A stretch of DNA of 57,400 nt from Pseudonocardia sp. MH-G8 (GTDB lineage: Bacteria; Actinomycetota; Actinomycetes; Mycobacteriales; Pseudonocardiaceae), in assembly GCF_002262885.1 (NCBI RefSeq), contig NZ_NKYF01000043.1:1-57400 (forward strand). Reading direction: 5' to 3'. Made by a program: the position numbers and the translations under genes. The notes beneath the pieces were generated by a model. The model worked only from the letters and a program-made list of their open reading frames with translations. It ran no database searches and was not told where the DNA came from. This document shows, piece by piece, positions 40,319 through 48,541 of the stretch (position 1 is its first letter; each line of letters begins with the position of its first letter).

Positions 40319-41058
40319 GTGGCGCGCTGCGGGCACCGGCGCTCGGGACGTGGGTGAAGCTGAGCTCCGCGACCACCGTCGAGATCATGGCCCACGCCGG
40401 CTTCGACTTCGTGGTGGTCGACCTCGAGCACACCCTGCTCGACCTCGGAACCACCCAGACGATGATCTCGTTGGCCCGCGCGTCCGGGGTGCTGCCGTTG
40501 GTGCGGGTGCCCGACCACACCGCGTCGACGATCCAGCGGGTGCTCGACGCGGGCGCCGCGGGTGTCCTCGTGCCGCACGTGGACACCGCGGAGCAGGCCG
40601 ACGCCGTGGTCCGCGCGTGCCGGTTCCCGCCGCACGGCACCCGCGGAGCGGGTTCCACCGGCCCCGCGGGCCGGTGGGGTCAGCTGCCCCGGGCGGAGTA
40701 CGTGCGGCACGGCAACGAACAGGTGCTCTGCATCCCACAGTTGGAGAGCGGCCAGGCGATCCGGGAAGCCGGCCGGATCGCCGCCGTGCCGGGCGTCGAC
40801 GCCGTGTTCCTCGGCGCTGCCGACCTGGCGATGGACGTCGGCACCGGTGACGTGGCCGACCTGCTGGCCGCCGCGCGCGCCGCCGCCCGGGAGGCGGGCG
40901 TGCCGGTCGGCTCCGCCGCCGCCTCCGCTCCGGCGGCGAGTTCGGCCCTCCACGCGGGCGACGCCTTCGTCGTCTGCTCCAACGACGCGTCGATGCTGGC
41001 CGCCGCCGCGGTCGACACCGTCGCCGCCGTCCGCCGCGCGTCCGCGGCCACCTCCTAA
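40315..41058 (+). CDS. HpcH/HpaI-family aldolase
   Basis: 247 residues, HpcH/HpaI barrel. The catalytic base region is FDFVVVDLEHTLLD with His39; metal ligands are the Glu in IPQLESGQAI and the Asp in FLGAADLAMDVG; the pyruvate-site Gly/Ser run is at GVLVPHVDTAEQA. Enzymes of this class split 4-hydroxy-2-oxoacids (for example 4-hydroxy-2-oxoheptanedioate) into pyruvate and an aldehyde. GTG 40315 overlaps the cupin stop (GTGA); the residue order LGTWVKLSS is the usual start of the barrel. It gives the cluster a carbon-carbon cleavage step. Confidence 0.87.
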   Translation: MSGALRAPALGTWVKLSSATTVEIMAHAGFDFVVVDLEHTLLDLGTTQTMISLARASGVLPLVRVPDHTASTIQRVLDAGAAGVLVPHVDTAEQADAVVRACRFPPHGTRGAGSTGPAGRWGQLPRAEYVRHGNEQVLCIPQLESGQAIREAGRIAAVPGVDAVFLGAADLAMDVGTGDVADLLAAARAAAREAGVPVGSAAASAPAASSALHAGDAFVVCSNDASMLAAAAVDTVAAVRRASAATS

Positions 41059-41087
41059 CCCTTCTCCGAGCAGACTGGAGCTACTCC

Positions 41088-42443
41088 ATGAGCGCCTCCC
41101 CGACGACGACGTCGTGGAACCAGCAGCGTCGAACCCTGATCCCCGCGGCCGTCGTCGGCACCGTCCTCGAGTGGTACGACATGTTCGTCTACGCGCAGGC
41201 GGCGTCGCTGATCTTCGCGACGATCTTCTTCCCGTCGTTCTCCGGTTCCGCGGGCACGCTGGCCGCCCTCGCGACCTTCGGCGCCGGGTACATCGCCCGG
41301 CCGGTGGGTGCGATCGTGTTCGGCCACATCGGCGACAAGTTCGGCCGCAAGACCGCACTGAGCCTCACCCTGGTCATGATGGGCGTGTGCAGCACGCTGA
41401 TCGGTGTGCTGCCGACCTACGAGTCGGTGGGGATCCTCGCCCCGATCCTGCTGGTCGTGCTCCGGTTGCTGCAGGGCCTCGGCTCGGGCGCGGAGTTCGC
41501 AGGCTCGTTCGTGATGGTCGCGGAGTTCGCCCCGGCGAACCGGCGCGGGTACTGGGCGTCGCTGCCCGGCACCGGCGTGTACGGCGGCATCATCCTGGCC
41601 ACGATCGTCGGCCTCACGGTGTTCCAGCTGCCGGACGAGCAGCTCTACAGCTGGGGCTGGCGACTGCCCTTCCTGGTCAGCTTCGTGCTGGTCATCATCG
41701 GCGTGGTCATGCGGCTGCGGCTGTCGGAGTCACCGGTGTTCAAGGACCTGAGGGAGCGCAAGGAGTCGCACAGCATCCCGTTCGTCGCGATCTTCCGGAA
41801 GTCCCCGAGGACCCTGTTCCTCGCGATCCTGCTCACCGCACCGATCGCCTTCAACGCCCACGTCAGCTCCACCTACTCGCTCACGTTCGGGGTCGAGCAG
41901 GGGGTGAGCCGCACCGGCGTCCTCCTCGGCTCCCTGCTGGGCGCGATCGCCGCGTTCCTCCTGGTCCCGGTGGCCGGGCGGCTGTCGGACCGGTACGGGC
42001 GCCGTCCGATATACATGATCATGACAGGGCTCGGCGCCGTGGGAAGCATCCCGTACTTCATGCTGATCCTGGCCGGCACCGACGTCTCCTTCTGGGCCGC
42101 GCACGTGCTGATCATGGCGCCGTTCACCCAGGCGCTGACCGGCGCGCAGGCCGCATTCCTCACCGAGCTCTTCGAGCCCCGGCACCGCTACACCGGTGTG
42201 GCGCTGTCCCGTGAGATCAGCACCGCACTGCTCGCCTCGATCGCCCCCGTCACGGCCCTGGGTCTGATCACCGCGGCGGGCGGGCGGCCCTGGCTGCTGG
42301 CGGCCTTCATGTCGGTGCTCAGCCTGGCCGCGTTCACCGCTGCATACTTCCTCCCCGAGACCAGGGGCAAGGACATGCTGGCCGAGGACCCCGACGACGC
42401 CGGCGCACCCCCAGCGGAACGCGCCGAAGGGATGGTGCCCTGA
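41088..42443 (+). CDS. MFS metabolite:H+ symporter (MHS family)
   Basis: 451 residues, 12 membrane helices. The MHS hallmarks are clear: helix 1 VGTVLEWYDMFVYAQAASLI, GYIARPVGAIVFGHIGDKFG and RKTALSLTLVMMG after it, GAEFAGSFVMVAEFAP in the middle and the loop RLRLSESPVFKDL at the centre. Members import organic acids such as citrate, shikimate, ketoglutarate or dicarboxylates with protons. It is the fourth gene of the IclR cluster, has a strong site 30 bp after the aldolase, and overlaps the next start by one base (TGATG). It should bring the substrate in. Confidence 0.9.
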   Translation: MSASPTTTSWNQQRRTLIPAAVVGTVLEWYDMFVYAQAASLIFATIFFPSFSGSAGTLAALATFGAGYIARPVGAIVFGHIGDKFGRKTALSLTLVMMGVCSTLIGVLPTYESVGILAPILLVVLRLLQGLGSGAEFAGSFVMVAEFAPANRRGYWASLPGTGVYGGIILATIVGLTVFQLPDEQLYSWGWRLPFLVSFVLVIIGVVMRLRLSESPVFKDLRERKESHSIPFVAIFRKSPRTLFLAILLTAPIAFNAHVSSTYSLTFGVEQGVSRTGVLLGSLLGAIAAFLLVPVAGRLSDRYGRRPIYMIMTGLGAVGSIPYFMLILAGTDVSFWAAHVLIMAPFTQALTGAQAAFLTELFEPRHRYTGVALSREISTALLASIAPVTALGLITAAGGRPWLLAAFMSVLSLAAFTAAYFLPETRGKDMLAEDPDDAGAPPAERAEGMVP

Positions 42444-43429
42444 TGGTCCCGACGTACGACGAGCTGCTCGCCCGCACCGACGCCCCCGCGGGCTCGGCGT
42501 GGGGCCTCTGGGGCGCCGACGACCAGCTGGGCATGCTCAACTTCCTCACCCCGGACCGGGTCGTCCGCGCGGCAGGACTGGTCCGCAGCGGAACGCGGTT
42601 CAACCTGGACTTCCCGGTGAACGCGTTCGAGCCCTACCCGTCCGGCACCCGTCATCCGGCGCAGCACCACACGTTCGCGAACAACCCGTACCACCGCGAC
42701 GACTGGGTGGACTCCTTCTACATGCAGTCGTCGTCCCAGATCGACTCCCTGCGCCACATCGGGCACCCCGAACACGGCTTCTACGGTGGCCGGGCGAAGG
42801 AGGAGATCACCGACGCCGGAGACACCCTGGGGATCCAGAACTACGCGCAGGCCGGGATCGTGGGCCGCGGAGTGCTGCTCGACGTCGACCGGTACCTCGC
42901 GGAGCAGGGCAGGCCGTTGCAGCTCAACGACCCGACGGCGTTCGACGCCGACCTCCTCGACGCCGTCGCCGACGCCCAGGGCGTCCGGCTCGAGGAGGGG
43001 GACCTGCTGCTGATCCGCACCGGCTGGGCCGGGCGCTACCTGGCGCTGACGGCGCAGGAGCGTGCAGCGCTGAACTCCGCCCGCTCCACGCCCGGGCTCG
43101 CCCAGACCGAGGCGGTGGTCCGCTGGTTGTGGGACCACCGGGTCGCGATGGTCGCCGCGGACAACACCGGCGTCGAACGCTTCCCCGCGCAGGACTCCGA
43201 CTTCGTCGTCGACGGGCTCCCGAAGCCCGAACGCGGCCCCGACCACAACGGGATGATCCACCGACCGCTGATCGCCCTGCTCGGCATGGCGATGGGCGAG
43301 CTGTGGGCGCTGGACGAGCTGGCGGCCGACTGCGCTGCGGACGGGCGCTACGAGTTCCTGCTCACAGCGTCCCCGCTCAACCTGGCCGGCGGCGCCGGCT
43401 CGCCGAGCAATGCGATCGCGATCAAGTGA
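42443..43429 (+). CDS. Cyclase-family (kynurenine-formamidase-like) metal hydrolase
   Basis: 328 residues, cyclase family (PF04199). The metal-site region reads SSSQIDSLRHIGHPEHGFYG, where the canonical HxGTHxDxPxH has Gln for the second His, as in the larger members of this family. The rest includes GRGVLLDVDRYL, EEGDLLLIRTGWAGRY and the C-terminal GMIHRPLIALLGMAMGELWA. Cyclase-family proteins hydrolyse formamides, cyclic amides or lactones. It is fifth in the IclR cluster and overlaps its neighbours at both ends by one base. It may open a ring made by the monooxygenase downstream. Confidence 0.83.
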   Translation: MVPTYDELLARTDAPAGSAWGLWGADDQLGMLNFLTPDRVVRAAGLVRSGTRFNLDFPVNAFEPYPSGTRHPAQHHTFANNPYHRDDWVDSFYMQSSSQIDSLRHIGHPEHGFYGGRAKEEITDAGDTLGIQNYAQAGIVGRGVLLDVDRYLAEQGRPLQLNDPTAFDADLLDAVADAQGVRLEEGDLLLIRTGWAGRYLALTAQERAALNSARSTPGLAQTEAVVRWLWDHRVAMVAADNTGVERFPAQDSDFVVDGLPKPERGPDHNGMIHRPLIALLGMAMGELWALDELAADCAADGRYEFLLTASPLNLAGGAGSPSNAIAIK

Positions 43430-44355
43430 TGCGCGTCGGGCTGGCCCTGGACCTGGGCAGTGACATGGCAGCGGGACCCGTCGCCGCCCAGGTCCGGGCG
43501 GCGCAGCCACTGCTGCGGGCCGCCGAGGCGGCCGGGTTCGACTCGGTGTGGCTCGGCGAGAGCTACCACCCGCGACCGGAGTCGTTCCACCTGCCGTCGC
43601 CGCTGATGGTGCTCGCGCACCTGGCCGCCCGCACCACGCTCGGGCTCGGGACCGGGGTGCTGCTCGCCCGTGCACAGCACCCGGACCGGCTGGCGGTGGA
43701 GGCCGCGCTGCTCGACCAGCTCAGCGACGGCCGGCTCACGCTCGGGATCGGGCTGGGCGGCGACGCGCTGCGCGGTGCGTTCGGCGGCCCGGATCTGCCT
43801 GGCGGCCGAATGCTCGACGAGCTGCTCATCCGGTTGAGCGAGCTCTGGCGGCGTCCCGAGGTGGTTCCGGGTCCGCATCGACCGGGAGGCCCACCGGTGC
43901 TGGTCGGCGGGCGGGGGCCGGCGGCCGTCCGGCGGGCGCTCGAGCTCGGCGAAGGCTGGTACGGCGCCACGAACTACTCGAACCGGCTGGTGGTGGCACA
44001 GGCCGCGGCGTACCGGGCCGCGGGCGGCACGGGCGAGGTCGCGGTGAACCGGCTGTGCGTCATCCACGCCGACGACGACGGGCGAGTCGACCGGCACCTC
44101 GATCGGGTCCGCGCCTACTACCGCGACCGGGCCGCATGGGACATCGGGCGCGACGCAGGGGACTCCGAACCGGTCCTGGTCGGCGGCCCCGACGAGGTGC
44201 GGGACGGGCTGGAGCGCCTCCGCGACGCGGGCGTGAGCAGCGTGCAGCTGCGCGTGGCCTCGCTCGGCGTCCCCGCCGACGTGGCGCTGCAGACCGTCGA
44301 GGCGATCGGCGACCGCGTCCTGCCGGCACTCGCACCGACAGCGCCCGGCATCTGA
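43429..44355 (+). CDS. Luciferase-like (LLM) flavin/F420-dependent oxidoreductase
   Basis: 308 residues, bacterial-luciferase-type barrel: FDSVWLGESYHPRPESFHLP, LAARTTLGLGTGVL, LDQLSDGRLTLGIGLGGD and the C-terminal VLVGGPDEVRDGLERLRDAG. In these proteins a substrate is oxidised with reduced FMN or F420 from a partner. The cofactor cannot be decided: no reductase gene is present. ATG 43429 overlaps the cyclase stop (TGATG). It closes the six-gene IclR cluster; a hairpin lies about 160 bp downstream. Confidence 0.87.
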   Translation: MRVGLALDLGSDMAAGPVAAQVRAAQPLLRAAEAAGFDSVWLGESYHPRPESFHLPSPLMVLAHLAARTTLGLGTGVLLARAQHPDRLAVEAALLDQLSDGRLTLGIGLGGDALRGAFGGPDLPGGRMLDELLIRLSELWRRPEVVPGPHRPGGPPVLVGGRGPAAVRRALELGEGWYGATNYSNRLVVAQAAAYRAAGGTGEVAVNRLCVIHADDDGRVDRHLDRVRAYYRDRAAWDIGRDAGDSEPVLVGGPDEVRDGLERLRDAGVSSVQLRVASLGVPADVALQTVEAIGDRVLPALAPTAPGI

Positions 44356-44517
44356 ACGAAGGAACAAAGCCGCCAAGAGTGCTTCCTCAGGTCCACCTTC
44401 CGCGCCCGAAAGGCACGCACCAGGGTAGGGAAGAACCTCACCAACTTCCTGCCCACGATCAGCGCGCGCCGTCCGTCCGGGTAACGGGAGACTGTGACGT
44501 CCGGATCTGTGGGAGCC

Positions 44518-44536
44518 CAGGGGTGAGATTCCCCTG
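44518..44536. terminator. Hairpin between convergent LLM and nitroreductase genes
   Basis: CAGGGG (44518-44523), loop TGAGATT, CCCCTG (44531-44536) in the 193-bp space between two convergent stops. It is a short perfect stem and could end both transcripts. The remaining gap has a minus-strand frame (LIVGRKLVRFFPTLVRAFRA) that resembles a protein tail but has no start. Confidence 0.45.
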
Positions 44537-44548
44537 CATCACCCGACC

Positions 44549-45268
44549 TCAGCGGTGGAACCGCGTCGTGGTGGGCAGGGGCTCGCGGCCCGCGGCGATC
44601 GTGTTGACCGGCGCGTCGGTGACGGCGTAGCCGAACGAGATGCCGAACAGCAGCTTCCCGCCGCGGATGCCGAGGACATCCCGGACGGTGTCGGCGTAGA
44701 AGCTCAGTAGGCCCTGCGGGCAGCTTGCCACGCCGTGGGCGGTCAGCGCGAGCAGCAAGGTCTGCCCGTACATGCCGACGTCGGCGGCCAGCCGGGCCTC
44801 TGCCGTGTCCGGCGCGAACAGCATCGCGACGTGCGGGGCGCCGTAGAAACGCAGACTCTCGGCGTCGTATGCGGCGCGCTTGTCGTGGTCGTCCAGGCCG
44901 ATGTCGAGCGCGCCGTAGAGCGCGGCGCCGAAGGCGGCACGGCGACGCTGGTGCACCGGCGTGTAGATCTCCTCGCTGTACGGGAAGTCGACCGACATCC
45001 TTCCGGTGCGGTTCGCGTCCACCAGTGCGTCCGCGAGTGCGTCGCGCCGGGCGCCGCTGACCACCTCGACCTGCCACGGTTGCGCGTTGGAGTTCGACGG
45101 GGCGGCTGCGGCCAGATCGAAGACGGCGCGAAGTGTCGCTTCCGGAACCGGTGTCGGGCGGAACGCCCGGGTGGCGCGGCGACCCCGGATCAGCTGCGTC
45201 GCGTACCCGGCGAGATCACGGGGCGGGGCGTCGCCCGCGGCGACCTCGGACAGCGCTGGACCACGCAT
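44549..45268 (-). CDS. Nitroreductase-family FMN oxidoreductase
   Basis: 239 residues. FMN site: RRATRAFRPTPVPEATLRAV with the arginine run, APSNSNAQPWQVEVV, and later SCPQGLLSFYADTVRDVL and LLFGISFGYAVTDAP with PVNTIAAGREPL. This is the nitroreductase/NfsB-type fold (dimer, FMN), reducing nitro compounds or quinones with NAD(P)H. ATG 45268 follows GAGGAGGATCC. It is divergent from a TetR regulator and shares a control region with two matching operators, so it is likely induced by the compound that TetR senses. Confidence 0.9.
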   Translation of the reverse strand: MRGPALSEVAAGDAPPRDLAGYATQLIRGRRATRAFRPTPVPEATLRAVFDLAAAAPSNSNAQPWQVEVVSGARRDALADALVDANRTGRMSVDFPYSEEIYTPVHQRRRAAFGAALYGALDIGLDDHDKRAAYDAESLRFYGAPHVAMLFAPDTAEARLAADVGMYGQTLLLALTAHGVASCPQGLLSFYADTVRDVLGIRGGKLLFGISFGYAVTDAPVNTIAAGREPLPTTTRFHR

Positions 45269-45288
45269 GGTGGATCCTCCTCGGTGAA

Positions 45289-45355
45289 GTATACGGTGAC
45301 GTTTACATGGGTGACCCTAGTGGGAGCCTGTCCTCATGTAAACGATCGCGTACAC
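45289..45355. promoter_or_regulatory. Two TetR operators facing each other
   Basis: GTATACGGTGACGTTTAC (45289-45306) and GTAAACGATCGCGTACAC (45338-45355) each have the form GTA-x-ACG, four bases, CGT-x-x-AC. They are also near inverted repeats of each other: GTTTACATG (45301-45309) and CATGTAAAC (45335-45343) match perfectly. The second ends 9 bp before the TetR start, the first begins 21 bp before the nitroreductase start. Confidence 0.85.
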
Positions 45356-45363
45356 TTCGCCGC

Positions 45364-45954
45364 GTGGGGAACGGAGGATCCCGGAGGCCGGGACGCGGTG
45401 GCCGGGAGCGGGTGCTCGCCGCGGCGCGCACGCTGTTCGCGACCCGGGGGATCAACGCGACGACCATGGAGGACGTGGCCGCGCAGGCGCCGGTGTCGAA
45501 GCGGACGCTGTACGCGCACTTCCCGACCAAGGACGACCTCGTCCTGGCTCAGCTCCGTGCTCTGGCGGAGACCGGGGACACTCTGCACGCGGTACTCACC
45601 AGAGAGGACATCCCCGCCCGCGATCGGCTGCTGGCGATGTTCGACATCCCTGCGCCGGCCGCCGGCCCGGTGCGTGGCTGCCCCTTCGTGGACGCTGCCG
45701 CGGAGTTCCCCGACCCCGACAGTGCTGCCCACTCCTACGCGCGCACGCAGAAACTGCTCATGCTTCGCTTGGTGTTCGATCTGGTCACCGAACTCGGCGT
45801 CGTCCAACCCGAGGTCCTCGCCCAGCAGCTGGTCACTCTGGCCGACGGGGCCGCGAGTCGCGCGATGGTCCTGGACGATGCCGGCTACGGGTGCCACGCG
45901 CGCGCGGCCGCCACGACCCTCATCGAGCACGCGGAGAGAAGGTCCACCGAGTAG
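45364..45954 (+). CDS. TetR-family transcriptional regulator
   Basis: 196 residues. Helix-turn-helix: ERVLAAARTLFATRGINATT, MEDVAAQAPVSKRTLYAHFP, TKDDLVLAQL. The middle has GPVRGCPFVDAAAEFPDPDS with a cysteine, a feature of the TetR_C_33-like group. GTG 45364 is chosen because the two operators end just before it; the upstream frame to 45133 reads through the divergent gene. It should repress the divergent nitroreductase gene and itself. The inducer is unknown. Confidence 0.88.
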   Translation: MGNGGSRRPGRGGRERVLAAARTLFATRGINATTMEDVAAQAPVSKRTLYAHFPTKDDLVLAQLRALAETGDTLHAVLTREDIPARDRLLAMFDIPAPAAGPVRGCPFVDAAAEFPDPDSAAHSYARTQKLLMLRLVFDLVTELGVVQPEVLAQQLVTLADGAASRAMVLDDAGYGCHARAAATTLIEHAERRSTE

Positions 45955-46048
45955 GTGGTTGCGGGCAACGCTGACGCCGGTACGCGAGAGCACGCCTTCC
46001 ATGCCACATGGCAGAACTGGGCGCCCCGGCGAGCAACGCGAGGTGGGC

Positions 46049-46963
46049 TCACAGGTTGTCCGAGTAGAAGGTGGCGAGCCGGTCGATGGCGGCGTCGACG
46101 TACTCGGGCTCGTCGTACATCTCGTAGTGGCCGGCGCCCTCGATCACCATGAGATCGACGGGGTTGGGTGCCAGTTTCCACAGCTGCATGCCGGACTCGT
46201 AGGAGCCGGTGTTGCCGATGCGTCCGGCGAGGATGACCTGCAGCGGCTGGGTCATGAGCTGATCGACCAGGTGATACGCGTCGTACCCCAGCAACAGCGA
46301 GTCGCCACGCGAGAGGCGGCGGTTCGTCGAGTGCTCGTTCCGGCCCCGCTCGGTGCGGTAGAACGTGATCGCCTGAGTCGTGTCGATGTCGGTCAGTCCG
46401 GCGGCGGCGGCGTCTTCGAGGGTGTCGGGCAGCCAGTTCGCGCGGGTCAGTTCACCGGTGCGGGTTTCCTCGATGCGCGCGTCGGCCATGGTGTCGAGCG
46501 CGGCCGCCGGGCCGTCCGGCTGGAAGCTGCGGAACGCCGTGCCGATGTCGCTGGGGGCGACCGTGCCGACCGCCTTGATGCGGTGGTCCGTGCGGGCGGT
46601 GTGGACGGCATAGCCGCCGCCGGCGCAGACGCCGAGGACGCCGATGCGCTCCGGGTCGATGCCGGGGATCGTGCTGAGGGTGTCGATCGCGTAGGAGATG
46701 TCCTCGCCGCGCCGGTAGGGGTCTTCGAGGTCGCGGGGCTCACCGCCGCTCTGGCCCTGATGGGCGGGGTCGAACACGAGCGCCGCGATGCCCCGGGCGG
46801 CGAGACGGGATGCGTAGTTCGCGCCGATCTGCTCCTTCACACTACTGCCGGGCGTGGAGAGCACCACGGCGCGCAGCGGTGCCGCTTCGTCGATGTCGTC
46901 GGGCAGGTGGAGGTCGGCCGCGAGCTCGATCGGCCCGCGCGGGATCGTGATGTGCTGAAGCAC
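46049..46963 (-). CDS. Alpha/beta-hydrolase, dienelactone-hydrolase-like (YcjY type)
   Basis: 304 residues. The nucleophile elbow is GVLGVCAGGGYAVHTA with Cys at the serine position, as in dienelactone hydrolases. Early strand PLRAVVLSTPGSSVKEQIGA, FDPAHQGQSGGEPRDLEDPY, later IEGAGHYEMYDEPEYVDAA with the catalytic His near 277. Cysteine-nucleophile enzymes open small lactones or thioester-like bonds; substrate unknown. It is divergent from a MarR regulator with paired palindromes between. The ATG (46963) has GGGCGCTCAGG upstream, a weak site. Confidence 0.85.
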   Translation of the reverse strand: MLQHITIPRGPIELAADLHLPDDIDEAAPLRAVVLSTPGSSVKEQIGANYASRLAARGIAALVFDPAHQGQSGGEPRDLEDPYRRGEDISYAIDTLSTIPGIDPERIGVLGVCAGGGYAVHTARTDHRIKAVGTVAPSDIGTAFRSFQPDGPAAALDTMADARIEETRTGELTRANWLPDTLEDAAAAGLTDIDTTQAITFYRTERGRNEHSTNRRLSRGDSLLLGYDAYHLVDQLMTQPLQVILAGRIGNTGSYESGMQLWKLAPNPVDLMVIEGAGHYEMYDEPEYVDAAIDRLATFYSDNL

Positions 46964-47017
46964 CTGAGCGCCCCTCTTGCGTAAGGTTGTTCGGTAGCTG
47001 GCCAGTCCGAGGTGTGC

Positions 47018-47040
47018 ACTAGTACATCATCGAACTAGTT
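47018..47040. promoter_or_regulatory. MarR operator candidate (paired ACTAGT palindromes)
   Basis: ACTAGT occurs at 47018-47023 and at 47034-47039, the second within AACTAGTT, with centres 16 bp apart. They lie between the divergent hydrolase and MarR genes. MarR proteins commonly bind such short palindromes; assignment is by position. Confidence 0.5.
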
Positions 47041-47071
47041 TAGAACGGTATCATCTGGACGAGGGGGTCGT

Positions 47072-47488
47072 GTGTCGGTTGACGCCGCGCAGCTGTGGAC
47101 GCTGAACCATCGCCTGCTGACCGTCGTGATGGACGCCTGCAGTGCCGAACTGGCAGAACTCGGGCTCGAGACGAAGGAGTTCTTCGTGCTGGCCGAGGTC
47201 ACCGCGTCGCCGTACCCGGCCGAGCTCGCGGCGACGCTGCTGATCCCCAAGGCGAGCGTGACGGTCTACGTGCGCAACCTCGTCGCGAAGGGGTTCATGC
47301 GCCGCGAGATCGACGACGCGGACCTGCGGCGGCACCGGCTCGTGCTGACCGCCCAGGGTGAGGCGGCGCGGGACCGTGCGCTCGCGGCGCTTGCGACGGA
47401 GTTCGACCGCAGGCTGGCGAGGGTTGCGCCTCGCGATCGCACCGAGCTGCAGCGGATCCTCCTGGATTTGCTCGAGCCCGCGCAGTAG
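47072..47488 (+). CDS. MarR-family transcriptional regulator
   Basis: 138 residues, the usual MarR length. Winged helix: LETKEFFVLAEVTASPYPAE, LAATLLIPKASVTVYVRNLV, then KGFMRREIDDADLRRHRLVL with the DxR-type wing (DADLRRHRL) and AQGEAARDRALAAL as the dimerising helix. GTG 47072 follows gaggggg. It is divergent from the dienelactone-hydrolase-like gene and likely represses it and itself through the ACTAGT pair. Confidence 0.88.
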   Translation: MSVDAAQLWTLNHRLLTVVMDACSAELAELGLETKEFFVLAEVTASPYPAELAATLLIPKASVTVYVRNLVAKGFMRREIDDADLRRHRLVLTAQGEAARDRALAALATEFDRRLARVAPRDRTELQRILLDLLEPAQ

Positions 47489-47604
47489 CGCACCTCCATG
47501 AGGGGGGACAATCGCAAGACTCACGAGTTCCGTAAGGCCGCCAGCGCGGCCCTTGCTTACCTACGACCGATCGCTGAACCCGCGGTAGGCGACGTGTTCG
47601 AAGG

Positions 47605-48444
47605 TCATTCGGCGACCCCCATTCGCTGCGTGCCGATCACGGACAGCAGGCGAATTGCGGTCTCGTCCGGGGTCCCGGGCTCCGCGGTCATCAGCACGAC
47701 ACGCTGGTCGCGGTCGGGGACGCCGAGCATGTCGCTGTGCAGGCGGATCGTGCCGATCGCGGGGTGGATGAACGTCTTGATCTGATGACGCCGCTCGATG
47801 ACCTCGCTCGTGTTCCAGAGCCGGATGAACTCGAGGCTGCCCCTGCGCAGGTCGCGGACGAGTTGCTGGGTGGGTGCGTCGTCCGGGTAGCGCGCAGCCG
47901 TTGCGCGTAGGTGCCCGACGGCCAGCCGGCCGAGGTGGCCGTCCTCGACCATGCCGTGTGTGGGGTCGGGGTGGAGGAAATGGCGGCGAAGTGTGTTGCG
48001 CTCGCGGGGCGGGAGGGCCGAGAAGTCCTCGATCAAAGCGGCGGCAAGCGGGTTCCAGGCCAGCACGTCGTACTTGGCGTCGAGCACCAGGACCGCGGTG
48101 TCGCGCAGCCGGGCGATCAGCTCGTGGATGTGCTCCGGCACGTCGGAAGGTGGGCCGGGCGGGGCGCTGAACGCCTCCCCGGCGAGAGCGAAGAGGTGCC
48201 GGCGCTGGGCGTCGTCAAGGCGCAGCGCGCGGGCCAGCGATCCGAGGACGGCGCGCGAGGGTAGCGAGCCGCGGCCCTGCTCGAGCCGGGTGTAGTGCTG
48301 GGCGGAGACATGTGCCAATGCGGCTACTTCCTCGCGGCGCAGCCCGGGGGTACGACGCGGTCCGGCGGCCGGCAGGCCGATGCTTGCGGGGTCCAGCCGC
48401 TCGCGGTGCAGACGGAGGAATGCACCGAGCTGGTGTCGATCCAC
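47605..48444 (-). CDS. XRE-type regulator with MmyB-like ligand domain
   Basis: 279 residues. N-terminal helix-turn-helix: LGAFLRLHRERLDPASIGLP, TPGLRREEVAALAHVSAQHY, TRLEQGRGSLPS. The rest is the MmyB-like (MLTR) domain: DTAVLVLDAKYDVLAWNPLA and the closing HPAIGTIRLHSDML and VLMTAEPGTPDETAIRLL. In this group the C-terminal domain binds a fatty-acid-like ligand and the protein usually controls an adjacent SDR gene. Here the divergent gene is an SDR that has suffered a frameshift. Confidence 0.9.
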   Translation of the reverse strand: MDRHQLGAFLRLHRERLDPASIGLPAAGPRRTPGLRREEVAALAHVSAQHYTRLEQGRGSLPSRAVLGSLARALRLDDAQRRHLFALAGEAFSAPPGPPSDVPEHIHELIARLRDTAVLVLDAKYDVLAWNPLAAALIEDFSALPPRERNTLRRHFLHPDPTHGMVEDGHLGRLAVGHLRATAARYPDDAPTQQLVRDLRRGSLEFIRLWNTSEVIERRHQIKTFIHPAIGTIRLHSDMLGVPDRDQRVVLMTAEPGTPDETAIRLLSVIGTQRMGVAE

Positions 48445-48541
48445 GCCCCATGGTCGCTCGGTGGCCGAAGGTCGGCAACGGATCAGGGGGGGTACGGGCT
48501 GGGCCTGTCATCCGTCTCCGGTGCCGGCGACGCTCTGGGAC

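Noticed and set aside
38486..40336. 616-codon antisense frame over the DUF6282 and cupin genes
   Set aside because: Shadow; the sense genes have conserved metal motifs.
44356..44545. Minus-strand frame reading ALIVGRKLVRFFPTLVRAF
   Set aside because: It has no start, no family match I can name, and merges into a shadow of the nitroreductase gene; recorded only as a possible remnant.
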